Shown in pieces: positions 42,094 to 50,387 of a stretch of DNA of 64,000 bases. The DNA comes from Burkholderia catarinensis (lineage in GTDB: Bacteria; Pseudomonadota; Gammaproteobacteria; Burkholderiales; Burkholderiaceae), in NCBI RefSeq assembly GCF_001883705.2, contig NZ_MDEQ02000022.1:53041-117040 (forward strand). Direction: 5' to 3'. The notes beneath the pieces were generated by a model. It did not search any database, was not told the origin of the DNA, and worked only from the letters and a program-made list of their open reading frames with translations. How positions within the stretch are numbered: position 1 is the first letter of the stretch; every line of letters starts with the position of its first letter. The translations under genes and the position numbers were made by a program.

Positions 42094-43551
42094 ATGCACC
42101 TCGATCCCGACACCTGCTACGACGCCCTGCTTTCGCGGAACCGCCGCTTCGACGGCTGGTTCTTCGTCGGAGTGGCGACGACCGGTGTGTATTGCCGCCC
42201 GGTCTGCCCGGTGAAGCCGCCGAAAGCACAGAACTGCAGCTATTACCCCACCGCCGCGGCCGCCGAGAAAGCGGGCTTCCGGCCCTGCATGCGATGCCGC
42301 CCCGAGCTCGCGCCCGGCCACGGGCTGCTCGACCTGTCCGGCAACCTCGCCGACGCGGCCGCCATGCTGATCGAGGACGGTTTCCTGAACGCGCATTCCG
42401 TCGACGCGCTCGCGCAGCGCGTCGGCGTGACCGAACGCCATCTGCGCCGGATCTTCGGTGCGCAGTTCGGCGTGTCGCCGGTCGAGTTCGCGCAGACGCA
42501 CCGGCTGCTGATGGCCAAGCGGCTGCTGACCGATACCGCGCTGCCGGTCGCCGTCGTCGCGTCGACGGCCGGGTTCGGCAGCGTGCGGCGCTTCAACGAC
42601 CTGTTCCGTCAACGCTACGGGCTCAATCCGCTGCGGCTGCGCAAAGGGGCCGGCGCGTCGGCCGATGGCGACATGACGTTCCCGCTGCCGTACCGGCCGC
42701 CGTTCGCGTGGGCCGACCTGATGCGCTTTCTCGCGCAGCGGCAGATCGACGGCGTCGAGCGGATCGACGCTTGCGGCTATGCGCGTGTTGTCGAACTGCC
42801 AAACCGCAACGGCGACGGCAACGGCCGCGTCACCGGCTGGCTGTCCGTCGCGCACGTGCCGCAGCGGTTCGCGCTGGCCGTCACCGTGTCGCCGGCGCTC
42901 ACGCCGGTCGTGCCGGCCGTGCTCGCCCGCGTGCGGCGGCTGTTCGATCTCGACAGCCGCCCCGACGTGATCGACGCGCATCTCGGCGAACTCGCGAGCG
43001 GCTCGCCCGGCCTGCGCGTGCCCGGTGCATTCGACGGCCTCGAGATCGCGATCCGCGCGATCGCGGGCGAACGGCTCGCGGCAGCGCAGGCGGGTACGCC
43101 TTTGCCCGCACGCATTGCGGCGCGTTTCGGCACCTCGGTGGAAGACGCGCCGCCGGGCCTCGCGCGCGCACTGCCTTCCGCTGCGACGCTGGCCGCCCTG
43201 CCGCTCGCCGCGCTGGAAGTACTCGGCATCGCGCGCGAAACCGCGCAAGCGATCGTGTCGCTCGCACGCGCGGTCGACGACGGCACGCTCGCGCTCGAAC
43301 CGACGGCGCCGCTCGACGCGACACTCGCCGCGCTGCGCGCGATGCCCGGCTTCGACGAGCGCGCGGTGCAGTACGTCGCGATGCGTGCGATGGCCTGGCC
43401 GAATGCGTTCCCCGCCGACGACGCGTTGCTTCCCGCACGCACCGAACGCGCGCGCATGCCATCATCTGCGCCGCATGCGGCGCGCTGGGCGCCGTGGCGC
43501 GCGTATGCCGCACTGCATGTGTGGCGCCTTCATGGAGATGTGTTGCGATGA
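42094..43551 (+). CDS. alkA: Ada-like regulator fused to DNA-3-methyladenine glycosylase II (AlkA)
   Basis: This 485-residue protein has three parts. First comes the Ada zinc domain with Cys34, Cys38, Cys65 and Cys68 (CRPVCP and CMRC); in Ada the first of these accepts methyl from phosphotriesters. Next is an AraC-type DNA-binding domain (about 85-185, GVTERHLRRIFGAQFGVSPV). Last is an AlkA glycosylase (about 195-480) with a helix-hairpin-helix around LRAMPGFDERAVQYVAMRAM and the terminal PWRAYAALHVWR. It senses and repairs alkylated DNA. Its stop overlaps the ATG of the Ogt gene by ATGA, so both are made together. An in-frame ATG at 42076 is an alternative start. Confidence 0.93.
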   Translation: MHLDPDTCYDALLSRNRRFDGWFFVGVATTGVYCRPVCPVKPPKAQNCSYYPTAAAAEKAGFRPCMRCRPELAPGHGLLDLSGNLADAAAMLIEDGFLNAHSVDALAQRVGVTERHLRRIFGAQFGVSPVEFAQTHRLLMAKRLLTDTALPVAVVASTAGFGSVRRFNDLFRQRYGLNPLRLRKGAGASADGDMTFPLPYRPPFAWADLMRFLAQRQIDGVERIDACGYARVVELPNRNGDGNGRVTGWLSVAHVPQRFALAVTVSPALTPVVPAVLARVRRLFDLDSRPDVIDAHLGELASGSPGLRVPGAFDGLEIAIRAIAGERLAAAQAGTPLPARIAARFGTSVEDAPPGLARALPSAATLAALPLAALEVLGIARETAQAIVSLARAVDDGTLALEPTAPLDATLAALRAMPGFDERAVQYVAMRAMAWPNAFPADDALLPARTERARMPSSAPHAARWAPWRAYAALHVWRLHGDVLR

Positions 43552-44081
43552 CTCCCGCTCACCTGATTCCGAGCCCGCTGGGCGACATCGCCGTGCGCAT
43601 CGAGGACGATGCGCTGACGGGTCTGTTCTTCGTTGGCCAGAAATATTTCCCGTCGCTTGCGATCGCGCACGAAGCGGACGCACGCGCCCTTTCGCCGATC
43701 GCGCGCAAGGTCGCGGAAGAAATCGCCGAGTACTTCACCGGCACACGCGAAACGTTCTCGGTGCCGATCCACCTGCGCGGCACCGCGTTTCAGCGACGTG
43801 TATGGAAGGAACTGCTCGCGATTCCGTTCGGCGAGCTCGTGTCGTACGGCGACATCACCGAACGCGTCGGGCTGCCGATGAGCGCGGCGCGCGCCGTGGG
43901 CGGTGCGGTCGGCCGGAACCCGGTGTCGATCATCGTGCCGTGCCATCGCGTGGTCGGCGCGTCGGGCAGCCTGACGGGTTATGCGGGCGGCATCGACCGG
44001 AAGCGCGCGCTGCTGTCGCTCGAAGGCGCCGGGTTCCAGCGTGGCGCACACCAGCCGGTGCAGCAGGCGCTCGCGTTCTGA
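43548..44081 (+). CDS. ogt: methylated-DNA-protein-cysteine methyltransferase (Ogt)
   Basis: This 177-residue O6-alkylguanine repair protein has the acceptor motif IIVPCHRVVG with Cys132, the DNA-binding helix FQRRVWKELLAIPFGELVSY and RAVGGAVGRNP. It irreversibly takes alkyl groups from O6-guanine or O4-thymine. It overlaps alkA by four bases. Together they divide the jobs of the single Ada protein of enterics: the Ada zinc/AraC part is on AlkA and the methyltransferase is separate. Confidence 0.95.
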   Translation: MTPAHLIPSPLGDIAVRIEDDALTGLFFVGQKYFPSLAIAHEADARALSPIARKVAEEIAEYFTGTRETFSVPIHLRGTAFQRRVWKELLAIPFGELVSYGDITERVGLPMSAARAVGGAVGRNPVSIIVPCHRVVGASGSLTGYAGGIDRKRALLSLEGAGFQRGAHQPVQQALAF

Positions 44082-44109
44082 GTGACGGTGTGCGGCACGC
44101 GCGGCCGCG

Positions 44110-44928
44110 TCACGCGCTCAGCACGGGCCGGCGCGCCTCACGTTTCGCATACGCGCCGGGTGTCACGTGGAATTTCGCCTGGAACAGCGCGATGAACGAC
44201 GACGTCGAGTCGTAGCCCAGTTGCGCGGCCACCGTGCCGATCGGCTCGCCCGCATCGAGCAGCGGCAGCGACGCGAGCAGCCGCACGGCCTGCCGCCATT
44301 CAGTGAAGGACAGCCCCGTGTCCCGCCGGAACAGCCGCGACAACGTCCGCCGCGTCGCGCCGACCTGATGGCCCCATTCGTCGAGACTGCGCGCATCGCC
44401 CGGATACGCATGCAATGCGCGCGCGATTTTCAGCAGGCGCGGATCGCGTGGCAGCGGCACCGTCAGCGGCGCCGGACGCATCCGCGCGATCCGGTCGGCG
44501 ATCAGGCACACGAGCGCGCCGTCCGGCCCCGCCTCGTCGTAGTTCACCGGCAATTCGGCAGTGGCAATCACCAGCTCGCGCAGCAGCGGCGTCATGCAGA
44601 GGATCGTGCAATCGTCGTTCGCATCGCTGCGCGCGATCGCTTCGTCGAGATACAGGCTGTGGAACGCGACGCACTCGCGCGTCATCACCGCATGCGGCAC
44701 GTGCGGCGGAATCCACATCGCATAGTGCGGCGGCAGCAGGTGCCGGCCCGACGGCGTCGACACCTCGAGCACGCCGCTCGTCGCATACATCAACTGGGCC
44801 CACGGATGACTGTGCGCGTCGACGCTCGCGTTGCCGGGAATCCCGAACGCACGCACGTACAGCGGCCTCGGCAGGCGCGCCATCGGCGGCACTGCGTAGG
44901 GGTCACCCGATTGTCCCGCCAGCAACAT
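44110..44928 (-). CDS. AraC-family transcriptional regulator with N-terminal cupin domain (second)
   Basis: This is a 272-residue regulator. A cupin sensor (VDAHSHPWAQLMYATSG; MWIPPHVPHAVMTREC) is followed by two AraC helix-turn-helices with QLGYDSTSSFIALFQAKFHV and a basic end. It has the same plan as 3358-4224, and the two are probably paralogues. The start at 44928 has an ideal GGAGGA site; the ATG seven codons upstream does not. It is divergent from panB with 77 bases between, so panB may be its target. Confidence 0.9.
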   Translation of the reverse strand: MLLAGQSGDPYAVPPMARLPRPLYVRAFGIPGNASVDAHSHPWAQLMYATSGVLEVSTPSGRHLLPPHYAMWIPPHVPHAVMTRECVAFHSLYLDEAIARSDANDDCTILCMTPLLRELVIATAELPVNYDEAGPDGALVCLIADRIARMRPAPLTVPLPRDPRLLKIARALHAYPGDARSLDEWGHQVGATRRTLSRLFRRDTGLSFTEWRQAVRLLASLPLLDAGEPIGTVAAQLGYDSTSSFIALFQAKFHVTPGAYAKREARRPVLSA

Positions 44929-45005
44929 AAGACGTCCTCCGAAGGTCATTGCACGAACGAGCGCGATGCTACCGTGGCGGCTCTTCTTCCACACGGCTTC
45001 CGTTC

Positions 45006-45863
45006 ATGAGCGCTCATACCCGCACCACCCGCAAGACCGTCACCGCGATCCGTTCGACCAAGGGCATCGGCAGCCTCGTGTCGCTGACCGCGTATTCCGC
45101 GCCGATGGCGAAGCTGGTCGACGACGTGGCCGACGTGATCATCGTCGGCGACTCCGTCGGCATGGTGCTGTACGGGATGCCCGATACGCTGCGCGTCACG
45201 CTCGACATGATGATTGCACACGGTGCGGCCGTCGTGCGCGGCGCCGCGCAGGCTTGCGTCGTTGTCGACCTGCCGTTCTCGACGTACCAGGAATCGCCCG
45301 CGCAGGCCTATCGCTCGGCCGCGCGCCTGCTCGCCGAAACCGGCGCGCAGGCCGTGAAGCTCGAAGGCGGTAGCGAAATGGCCGGCACGATCCGCTTCCT
45401 GACCGAGCGCGGCATACCCGTGATGGCACACGTCGGCCTGATGCCGCAGCAGGCCAATGCGACGGGCGGCTTCCGCGCGCAAGGCATGGACCCGCGCTCG
45501 GCCGCGCAGGTGTTCGACGCCGCGTGCGCGGCCGAGCGGGCCGGCGCGTTCGGCGTCGTCATCGAAGGCACCGCCGAAGCGCTCGCGCGCCATCTGACCG
45601 AAACGCTGACGATCCCGACGATCGGCATCGGCGCATCGCCCGCGTGCGACGGGCAAGTGCTCGTGACCGAGGACATGATCGGCGCCTTCGATGCGTACAC
45701 GCCGCGCTTCGTGAAGCGTTACGCCGATGCGAATGCGGTGATGCGCGACGCGATCCGCCAGTACGCGCACGACGTGCGGCAGCGTGTGTTTCCGGAGCCC
45801 GCGCATTGCTTCGGGTACGGCAAGCCGCTGCAACTGGCGGACGCGAGCGCCACCGCCGTGTGA
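45006..45863 (+). CDS. panB: 3-methyl-2-oxobutanoate hydroxymethyltransferase
   Basis: This 285-residue TIM-barrel enzyme makes ketopantoate from 2-oxoisovalerate and 5,10-methylenetetrahydrofolate, the first step of pantothenate synthesis. Family motifs are IIVGDSVGMVLYG (metal Asp), VVVDLPFSTYQESPAQA, VKLEGG, PVMAHVGLMPQ and GIGASPACDGQVLV. There is no panC or panD nearby. As Burkholderia genomes normally carry panB elsewhere, this may be a second copy under the divergent AraC regulator. No strong ribosome site was seen. Confidence 0.93.
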   Translation: MSAHTRTTRKTVTAIRSTKGIGSLVSLTAYSAPMAKLVDDVADVIIVGDSVGMVLYGMPDTLRVTLDMMIAHGAAVVRGAAQACVVVDLPFSTYQESPAQAYRSAARLLAETGAQAVKLEGGSEMAGTIRFLTERGIPVMAHVGLMPQQANATGGFRAQGMDPRSAAQVFDAACAAERAGAFGVVIEGTAEALARHLTETLTIPTIGIGASPACDGQVLVTEDMIGAFDAYTPRFVKRYADANAVMRDAIRQYAHDVRQRVFPEPAHCFGYGKPLQLADASATAV

Positions 45864-45894
45864 CGACATCGCGAAGGCATGGCGAACGACACGA

Positions 45895-46386
45895 TCACGC
45901 GCGCTTGCGCATCGCATGCGCGACCCGCGCGTTGGCCTCGAATTTCGCGCGATGCGTCGAGAAGAACGTCCGCACGTTGCGGACGTTCGATGCGCCGGTG
46001 AACAGCCGCCGCGCGAATTCGTCGTATTCGGCGACGTCGGCCAGATCGGCCACCACGACGAAATCGGGGCCCGGCGACACGCGGTAGCACTGCGTGACGG
46101 CCGGCTCCGCGCACACATACGCTTCGAACGCGTCGTAGTCTTCGGCCGTCTGCCGGTCGAGGCTGATCTCGATCAGCGCCGTGACCGCCGTGCCGATCGC
46201 CGCCGGGTCGAGCACCGCGACCTGCCGGCGGATCACGCCGGCCTCCGTCAGCCGGCGCACGCGGCGCATGCAGGTGGGCGGCGACGACAGCGCGCGCTCG
46301 GCCAGTTGCAGGTTCGACACCGATGCGTCGTCCTGCAGGATCGCGAGGATGCGCAGGTCGAGATCGTCGAGGGTGATGCCGGCCAT
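45895..46386 (-). CDS. Lrp/AsnC-family transcriptional regulator
   Basis: This is a 163-residue regulator: N-terminal helix-turn-helix (LDLRILAILQDDASVSNLQL; LTEAGVIRRQVAVLDPAAIG) and a C-terminal RAM ligand-binding domain (VTALIEISLDRQTAEDYDAF; YRVSPGPDFVVVADLADVAE). The recognition helix (SSPPTCMRRVRRL) is of the Lrp type. It is divergent from glmS, and two matching palindromes at 46411 and 46470 lie between them. It likely binds them, controlling itself and perhaps glmS in response to an amino acid. Confidence 0.93.
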   Translation of the reverse strand: MAGITLDDLDLRILAILQDDASVSNLQLAERALSSPPTCMRRVRRLTEAGVIRRQVAVLDPAAIGTAVTALIEISLDRQTAEDYDAFEAYVCAEPAVTQCYRVSPGPDFVVVADLADVAEYDEFARRLFTGASNVRNVRTFFSTHRAKFEANARVAHAMRKRA

Positions 46387-46410
46387 CCGCGGCTCCTTCC
46401 GGTCAGGATG

Positions 46411-46425
46411 TGAAATTTAATTTCA
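46411..46425. promoter_or_regulatory. Lrp-type palindrome 1
   Basis: TGAAATTTAATTTCA is a perfect 15-base palindrome about an odd centre, 25 bases upstream of the Lrp-type gene's ATG. Its AT-rich core matches the Lrp/AsnC operator style. Confidence 0.75.
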
Positions 46426-46469
46426 ACATGATAGACGATCCACCATTCGTTTCATTTGTTCTTATATTT

Positions 46470-46484
46470 TGAAATTTAATTCCA
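46470..46484. promoter_or_regulatory. Lrp-type palindrome 2
   Basis: TGAAATTTAATTCCA differs from palindrome 1 at one position. The two are 59 bases apart, start to start, close to a whole number of DNA turns, and this one is 59 bases upstream of the glmS ATG. Confidence 0.7.
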
Positions 46485-46542
46485 TTTAGGTGGCTCTACC
46501 ATCGCTCTCACTGATCCAGACAGGACATTTACGGAGCGCGAT

Positions 46543-48372
46543 ATGTGTGGAATTGTCGGGGCGGTCGCCCAGCGGGACATCCTGCCGAACCTGGTCGACG
46601 GCCTGAAGCGGCTCGAATACCGCGGCTACGATTCGTGCGGCGTCGTGGTCTACCGCGACCGTGCGCTGGCGCGCGCCCGCAGCGTCGATCGTGTGGCCAA
46701 CCTGCAGCGCGAGATCGCCGAACATGCGCTGTCGGGTTACACCGGCATCGCGCATACGCGCTGGGCCACGCATGGCGCGCCCGTCACGCTCAACGCGCAT
46801 CCGCACTTCTCGCCGAGCGACGCCAACGCGCGCATCGCGCTGTCGCATAACGGGATCATCGAGAACTGCGATCAACTGCGCGCGGAATTGCAGGCGCACG
46901 GCTATGTGTTCGCGAGCCAGACCGACAGCGAGGCGATCGCGCACCTGATCGACCACCTGTACGACGGCGACCTGTTCGACGCGGTCCGGCGCGCGGTCGC
47001 GCGACTGCGCGGCAGCTATGCGATCGCGGTGATGTGCCGCGACGAGCCGCACCGGATCGTCGGCGCGCGCGACGGGATGCCGCTCGTGGTCGGCGTCGGC
47101 GAAGGCGAGAATTTCCTCGCGTCCGACGCGATTGCGCTGTCGGGCATCACCGATCGCATCGCCTACCTGGAGAACGGCGACGTCGCCGATATTCAACTGC
47201 ATCGCTACTGGATCGTCGATGCGGCCGGCCAGCGCGTCGAGCGCACGGTGCAGCGGGTCGCCGCGCATAGCGGCGCGGCCGATCTCGGGTCGTACCGCTA
47301 CTACATGCAGAAGGAGATTTTCGAGCAGCCGCAGGCCGTGGCCGATACGCTGCTCGACGTTTCGTCGATCATGCCCGAGCTATTCGGCGACGGTGCGTGG
47401 CGTGTTTTCAACGACGTCGATTCGGTGCTGTTGCTCGCATGCGGCGGCAGTTATCACGCGGCACTGACCGCGAAGTACTGGATCGAGAGCATCGCGAAGC
47501 TGCCGGCGAGTGTGGAAATCGCCAGCGAGTTTCGCTATCGCGACAGCGTGCCGAATCCGCGCACGCTCGTCGTCGCGGTGTCGCAAAGCGGCGAGACGGC
47601 GGACGTGCTCGGTGCGGTGCATGTCGCGAAGCAAAGCGGGATGATGCGGACGCTCGCGATCTGCAACGTCGCGACGAGTGCGTTGATGCGCGAATGCGCG
47701 CTGCAGTTTGTCACGCGTGCGGGGATCGAGATCGGGGTGGCTTCGACGAAGGCGTTCACGACGCAGCTCGTTGCGTTGTTCCTGCTGACTTTGTCACTTG
47801 CGCAGGTGCGCGGGCGGTTGAGTGATGATGAGGAGAAGGAGCATCTGCGGGCGCTTCGGCATCTGCCTGATGCAATGTCGAAGGTGCTCGCGCTGGAGCC
47901 GCAAATCATGGCGTGGTCGGAACTGCTCGCAAGACGCGACAACATGCTGTTTCTCGGGCGCGGGATGCATTATCCGATCGCGCTTGAGGGCGCGCTGAAG
48001 ATGAAGGAGATTTCGTATATTCATGCGGAGGCTTATCCGGCGGGTGAGTTGAAGCATGGGCCGCTGGCGCTCGTTAGCAACGAGATGCCGGTGATTGCGG
48101 TCGCGCCGAATGACACGCTGCTCGAAAAGCTCAGGTCGAACATGCATGAGGTCAGTGCGCGGAATGGAAAGCTGTTTGTGTTTGCGGATGTGGACTGTGG
48201 GTTGGTGTCTGGCGATGGCATTGAGGTGATTCGGCTCAACGAGTACTACGGGCCGTTGTCGCCGATTTTGCATACGGTGCCGATGCAGTTACTCGCGTAT
48301 CACGCGGCGCTGGCGCGGGGGACGGATATTGATAAGCCGCGGAATCTGGCGAAGTCGGTGACGGTGGAGTGA
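46543..48372 (+). CDS. glmS: glutamine-fructose-6-phosphate aminotransferase (isomerising)
   Basis: This is a 609-residue full-length GlmS. The N-terminal Ntn glutaminase begins MCGIVGAVAQRD with catalytic Cys2 and has GIAHTRWATHG. Two SIS sugar-isomerase domains follow (ACGGSYHAALTAKYWIES; FLGRGMHYPIALEGALKMKE), ending DIDKPRNLAKSVTVE. It makes glucosamine-6-phosphate for cell-wall synthesis. The 3' end is the normal TnsD recognition region, so attTn7 lies just downstream, exactly where an accessory island begins. Burkholderia often has more than one glmS copy. The upstream Lrp-type palindromes suggest amino-acid-responsive control. Confidence 0.96.
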   Translation: MCGIVGAVAQRDILPNLVDGLKRLEYRGYDSCGVVVYRDRALARARSVDRVANLQREIAEHALSGYTGIAHTRWATHGAPVTLNAHPHFSPSDANARIALSHNGIIENCDQLRAELQAHGYVFASQTDSEAIAHLIDHLYDGDLFDAVRRAVARLRGSYAIAVMCRDEPHRIVGARDGMPLVVGVGEGENFLASDAIALSGITDRIAYLENGDVADIQLHRYWIVDAAGQRVERTVQRVAAHSGAADLGSYRYYMQKEIFEQPQAVADTLLDVSSIMPELFGDGAWRVFNDVDSVLLLACGGSYHAALTAKYWIESIAKLPASVEIASEFRYRDSVPNPRTLVVAVSQSGETADVLGAVHVAKQSGMMRTLAICNVATSALMRECALQFVTRAGIEIGVASTKAFTTQLVALFLLTLSLAQVRGRLSDDEEKEHLRALRHLPDAMSKVLALEPQIMAWSELLARRDNMLFLGRGMHYPIALEGALKMKEISYIHAEAYPAGELKHGPLALVSNEMPVIAVAPNDTLLEKLRSNMHEVSARNGKLFVFADVDCGLVSGDGIEVIRLNEYYGPLSPILHTVPMQLLAYHAALARGTDIDKPRNLAKSVTVE

Positions 48373-48841
48373 GGCGTGTGGGGCAACGTCGTTCCTGTGC
48401 CCTGGTGCATTAATTTCGGTTACAAAGCCTCGATTCAGTTTTGGTTACGCAGCTCTTTCCGGCCGCTGAGCCGCACCTGGCAAGCGGTAACCAAAACTAA
48501 TGCCTCACGGGGCGATGGAGCATTTTCTAGCGCCCTTCGTTTGCGCACGGCATCCCGGATTTCGCCTTCACGACGCATCAGCCCAAGGAAGCCGCGGTCG
48601 AGCCAAGAGGACTCCACGCGAGCCGTGCGGCGAGCGACGCCGACCGAGCATATGTCTTCAGCAGCTGCGCCCATGGAGGAAGATTTGAAGCATGGGCGCG
48701 CGATAGATGATGCCGTTTAGACGCTTAGGCAGCGACGGACCAGAGCGCATGCCATCACATGACCCGAACGCTCTCCGGCCGTCAATGTTCCACCTTGAGG
48801 TGACATCCTGCGGCTTCACCATTGCGGTGAACATTCGTCCG
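48373..48841. other. 469-base low-GC region 3' of glmS, no convincing gene
   Basis: It begins at the attTn7 position and holds three copies of a GGTTAC-ended repeat (48405-48508). I see no credible protein or RNA gene. Composition is lower in GC than glmS and continuous with the following accessory genes. Confidence 0.5.
48405..48508. repeat. three related repeats (two direct, one inverted) next to glmS
   Basis: Copy 1 (48405-48423) and copy 2 (48432-48448) both end GGTTAC and are 25 bases apart. Copy 3 (48487-48508) is inverted and pairs with copy 2 over 12 perfect bases (AGTTTTGGTTAC), and with copy 1 through GCATTA and GGTTAC. Repeats of this sort near attTn7 resemble transposase-binding sites at element ends, but identity is unproved. 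Confidence 0.6.
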
Positions 48842-49345
48842 CTATTCTGTTCTACTTTCGCTAGGCACGTCGGCAGTTTCCCCACGCAGTTCGCCACGTC
48901 GGCCCGCTCCGACCCACAGCACGTTGCGAGTACCAAGAATCAGAAACATCATGGACTCGCTTTTTTTCGCGCAAATCTTTCGCCATTCCCCGGTGTCGAT
49001 TGACGACGGTGTAGGGACAGCTTCCGGATGGGTATGCCACTCACCGAGGTAGTCCATTGTCTCGCGCTCGGCTTTCCAGAGGTCAAGGGCTATTTTCTGA
49101 TGCCCATGTGCCTGTCGTCGAAAACCGTAACGGTGTTGGGTGTCACCTGGTTGTGGAGTCGTCACCATCGACACGTGAAGATGCAAGCCCCGTCGATAGC
49201 CCAGCAAGATGCCACCGGACTCTGGCGCTGTAGGGTCCGTTTGCCGAAAGCCCATCAACGTCGACAGTACGAACGGTTCAATCAGAATTCGCGCGTCTTC
49301 GTGGAACGGGTGTCGAAGAATCAGAGCTGCTGGCATGCGGGACAT
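48842..49345 (-). CDS. JAMM/JAB-domain metallopeptidase (Mov34/MPN family, deubiquitinase-like)
   Basis: This is a 167-residue protein with a complete JAMM active site: Glu42 in ESGGILLG, then His104-x-His106 and Ser114-x2-Asp117 in GEWHTHPEAVPTPSSID. All zinc-binding and catalytic residues are intact. Bacterial JAB proteins occur with E1- and E2-like proteins in CBASS (Cap3), Bil and related ubiquitin-like conjugation operons used against phage, where they remove or process conjugates. Here the gene overlaps the C-terminus of an E1-like fragment by 25 bases, the expected E1-JAB order. An alternative start is the ATG at 49336. Low GC suggests transfer. Confidence 0.85.
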   Translation of the reverse strand: MSRMPAALILRHPFHEDARILIEPFVLSTLMGFRQTDPTAPESGGILLGYRRGLHLHVSMVTTPQPGDTQHRYGFRRQAHGHQKIALDLWKAERETMDYLGEWHTHPEAVPTPSSIDTGEWRKICAKKSESMMFLILGTRNVLWVGAGRRGELRGETADVPSESRTE

Positions 49346-49606
49346 CCGTTCGTCGGGGCGATATCCTGGTTCTTGATGCGTTGGGCATCAGCCGTTTCCA
49401 GATAACGGGTACGAAATCTTGGGCTGACTGCACCCTTCAGCCAATCACTGACCATATCGGCAGCTAATGCCGCAGCGGACATGGGAGCAGAAACCGCATA
49501 GGGAGTAAACGAGCTACACCCCCGGAATTTCGTTCGAGGCGGATTCGTCAGGACCGGGACGAGTGCTTGGCGTTGTGCAAAGAGCCCGGCCACAATACCG
49601 ACTCTG
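49321..49606 (-). pseudogene. C-terminal fragment of an E1-like (ThiF/HesA family) activating enzyme
   Basis: On the minus strand, after the nuclease stop codon, a different frame reads LFAQRQALVPVLTN, then FTPYAVSAPMSAAALAADMV, LKGAVSPRFRTRYLETADAQ and NGCPACQQL. The pattern (a late alpha-helical domain with PRFRTR and a terminal Cys-x2-Cys) is that of the C-terminus of ThiF-type E1 proteins in prokaryotic ubiquitin-like operons. The nucleotide-binding core and catalytic Cys are absent; the nuclease gene occupies their place. Identification rests on pattern and operon order only. Confidence 0.5.
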
Positions 49607-50215
49607 TTATTGCCAGTCCTGATAGGCTTCGAAATCCTGCGGTTTGCGCAAAGCGTCGGTGTTGCAGACAAGCTTCGGCGATTCGTCTTTCCTGGTGAGC
49701 GCGTGAAGTTCGAGATAGTAGTGCTTGGCGAACCTGTCGTCGGCCGTCCAGACATCAGACTTTTCGCCCGTCCCCGAGTGAACGCCTGCCCATGTAAACA
49801 ACGTTGTTTCTGAGATGCGATATGGCTTGAGCCGGATAGCGGGTCCGCGATAGCGCTCGACGGCAATCTCGATTTGCTTGTCCGCAGCAATCGCGCCGAT
49901 GCTGCGCATGTCTTTCGCTGTCTGCGCCGTACCCCTAGGCGTGTATTTCAGTTCCACGACGCAGATCACTTCCTCCGAATTGCAGACGACAATATCGGGA
50001 CGCACTACGCGATTCTCGGAACCGAGTCTGACCAATGGCTCGATGAATATTTTCCGACTTGGCTCGCCATCTGCACGCATCCGCTGACGCAGTTCTGCGA
50101 ACAGGTGACCTTGCAAGCTACGCTCGGAGTTTATATGGCCATGACGGTATTCCGATTCAATGACCTCCCGCCAAGCATCCACCAAGTGATGTCCGACTCT
50201 CGACCGCTTACCCAT
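49607..50215 (-). CDS. PD-(D/E)XK-type nuclease-like protein
   Basis: This is a 202-residue protein with a restriction-endonuclease-like core: VVRPDIVVCNSEEVICVVEL followed by Lys, that is PD then x13 then ELK, with an earlier helix bearing a possible Glu (INSERSLQGHLFAEL). No membrane segment is present. The ATG at 50215 stands behind a strong GGGAGGGG site. It is the first gene of a low-GC set with the E1 fragment and the JAB gene; the set looks like a rearranged defence island. Substrate and partner are unknown. Confidence 0.65.
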   Translation of the reverse strand: MGKRSRVGHHLVDAWREVIESEYRHGHINSERSLQGHLFAELRQRMRADGEPSRKIFIEPLVRLGSENRVVRPDIVVCNSEEVICVVELKYTPRGTAQTAKDMRSIGAIAADKQIEIAVERYRGPAIRLKPYRISETTLFTWAGVHSGTGEKSDVWTADDRFAKHYYLELHALTRKDESPKLVCNTDALRKPQDFEAYQDWQ

Positions 50216-50387
50216 AATGCCCCTCCCATCCATAAAACCATTTTAACGGCATCTCTGGCAAGATCTTTTGCTCAAAGCAGGAGGAGTGTATAGACACGAT
50301 CTACGATCGCATATAAGTGTTACCCGACTGCGCTCTTTCATTGTTAGTGATTATCAGCAGATGCAGCGACGACGCAAAATGCATCGC

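Noticed and set aside
48405..48508. integron attC site
   Set aside because: The inverted arms end GGTTAC, not the GTTRRRY/RYYYAAC core of attC, and there is no integrase or cassette array nearby.
48435..48674. 79-codon minus-strand frame between glmS and the JAB gene
   Set aside because: It runs through the repeat cluster, has no ribosome site and no recognisable family features.
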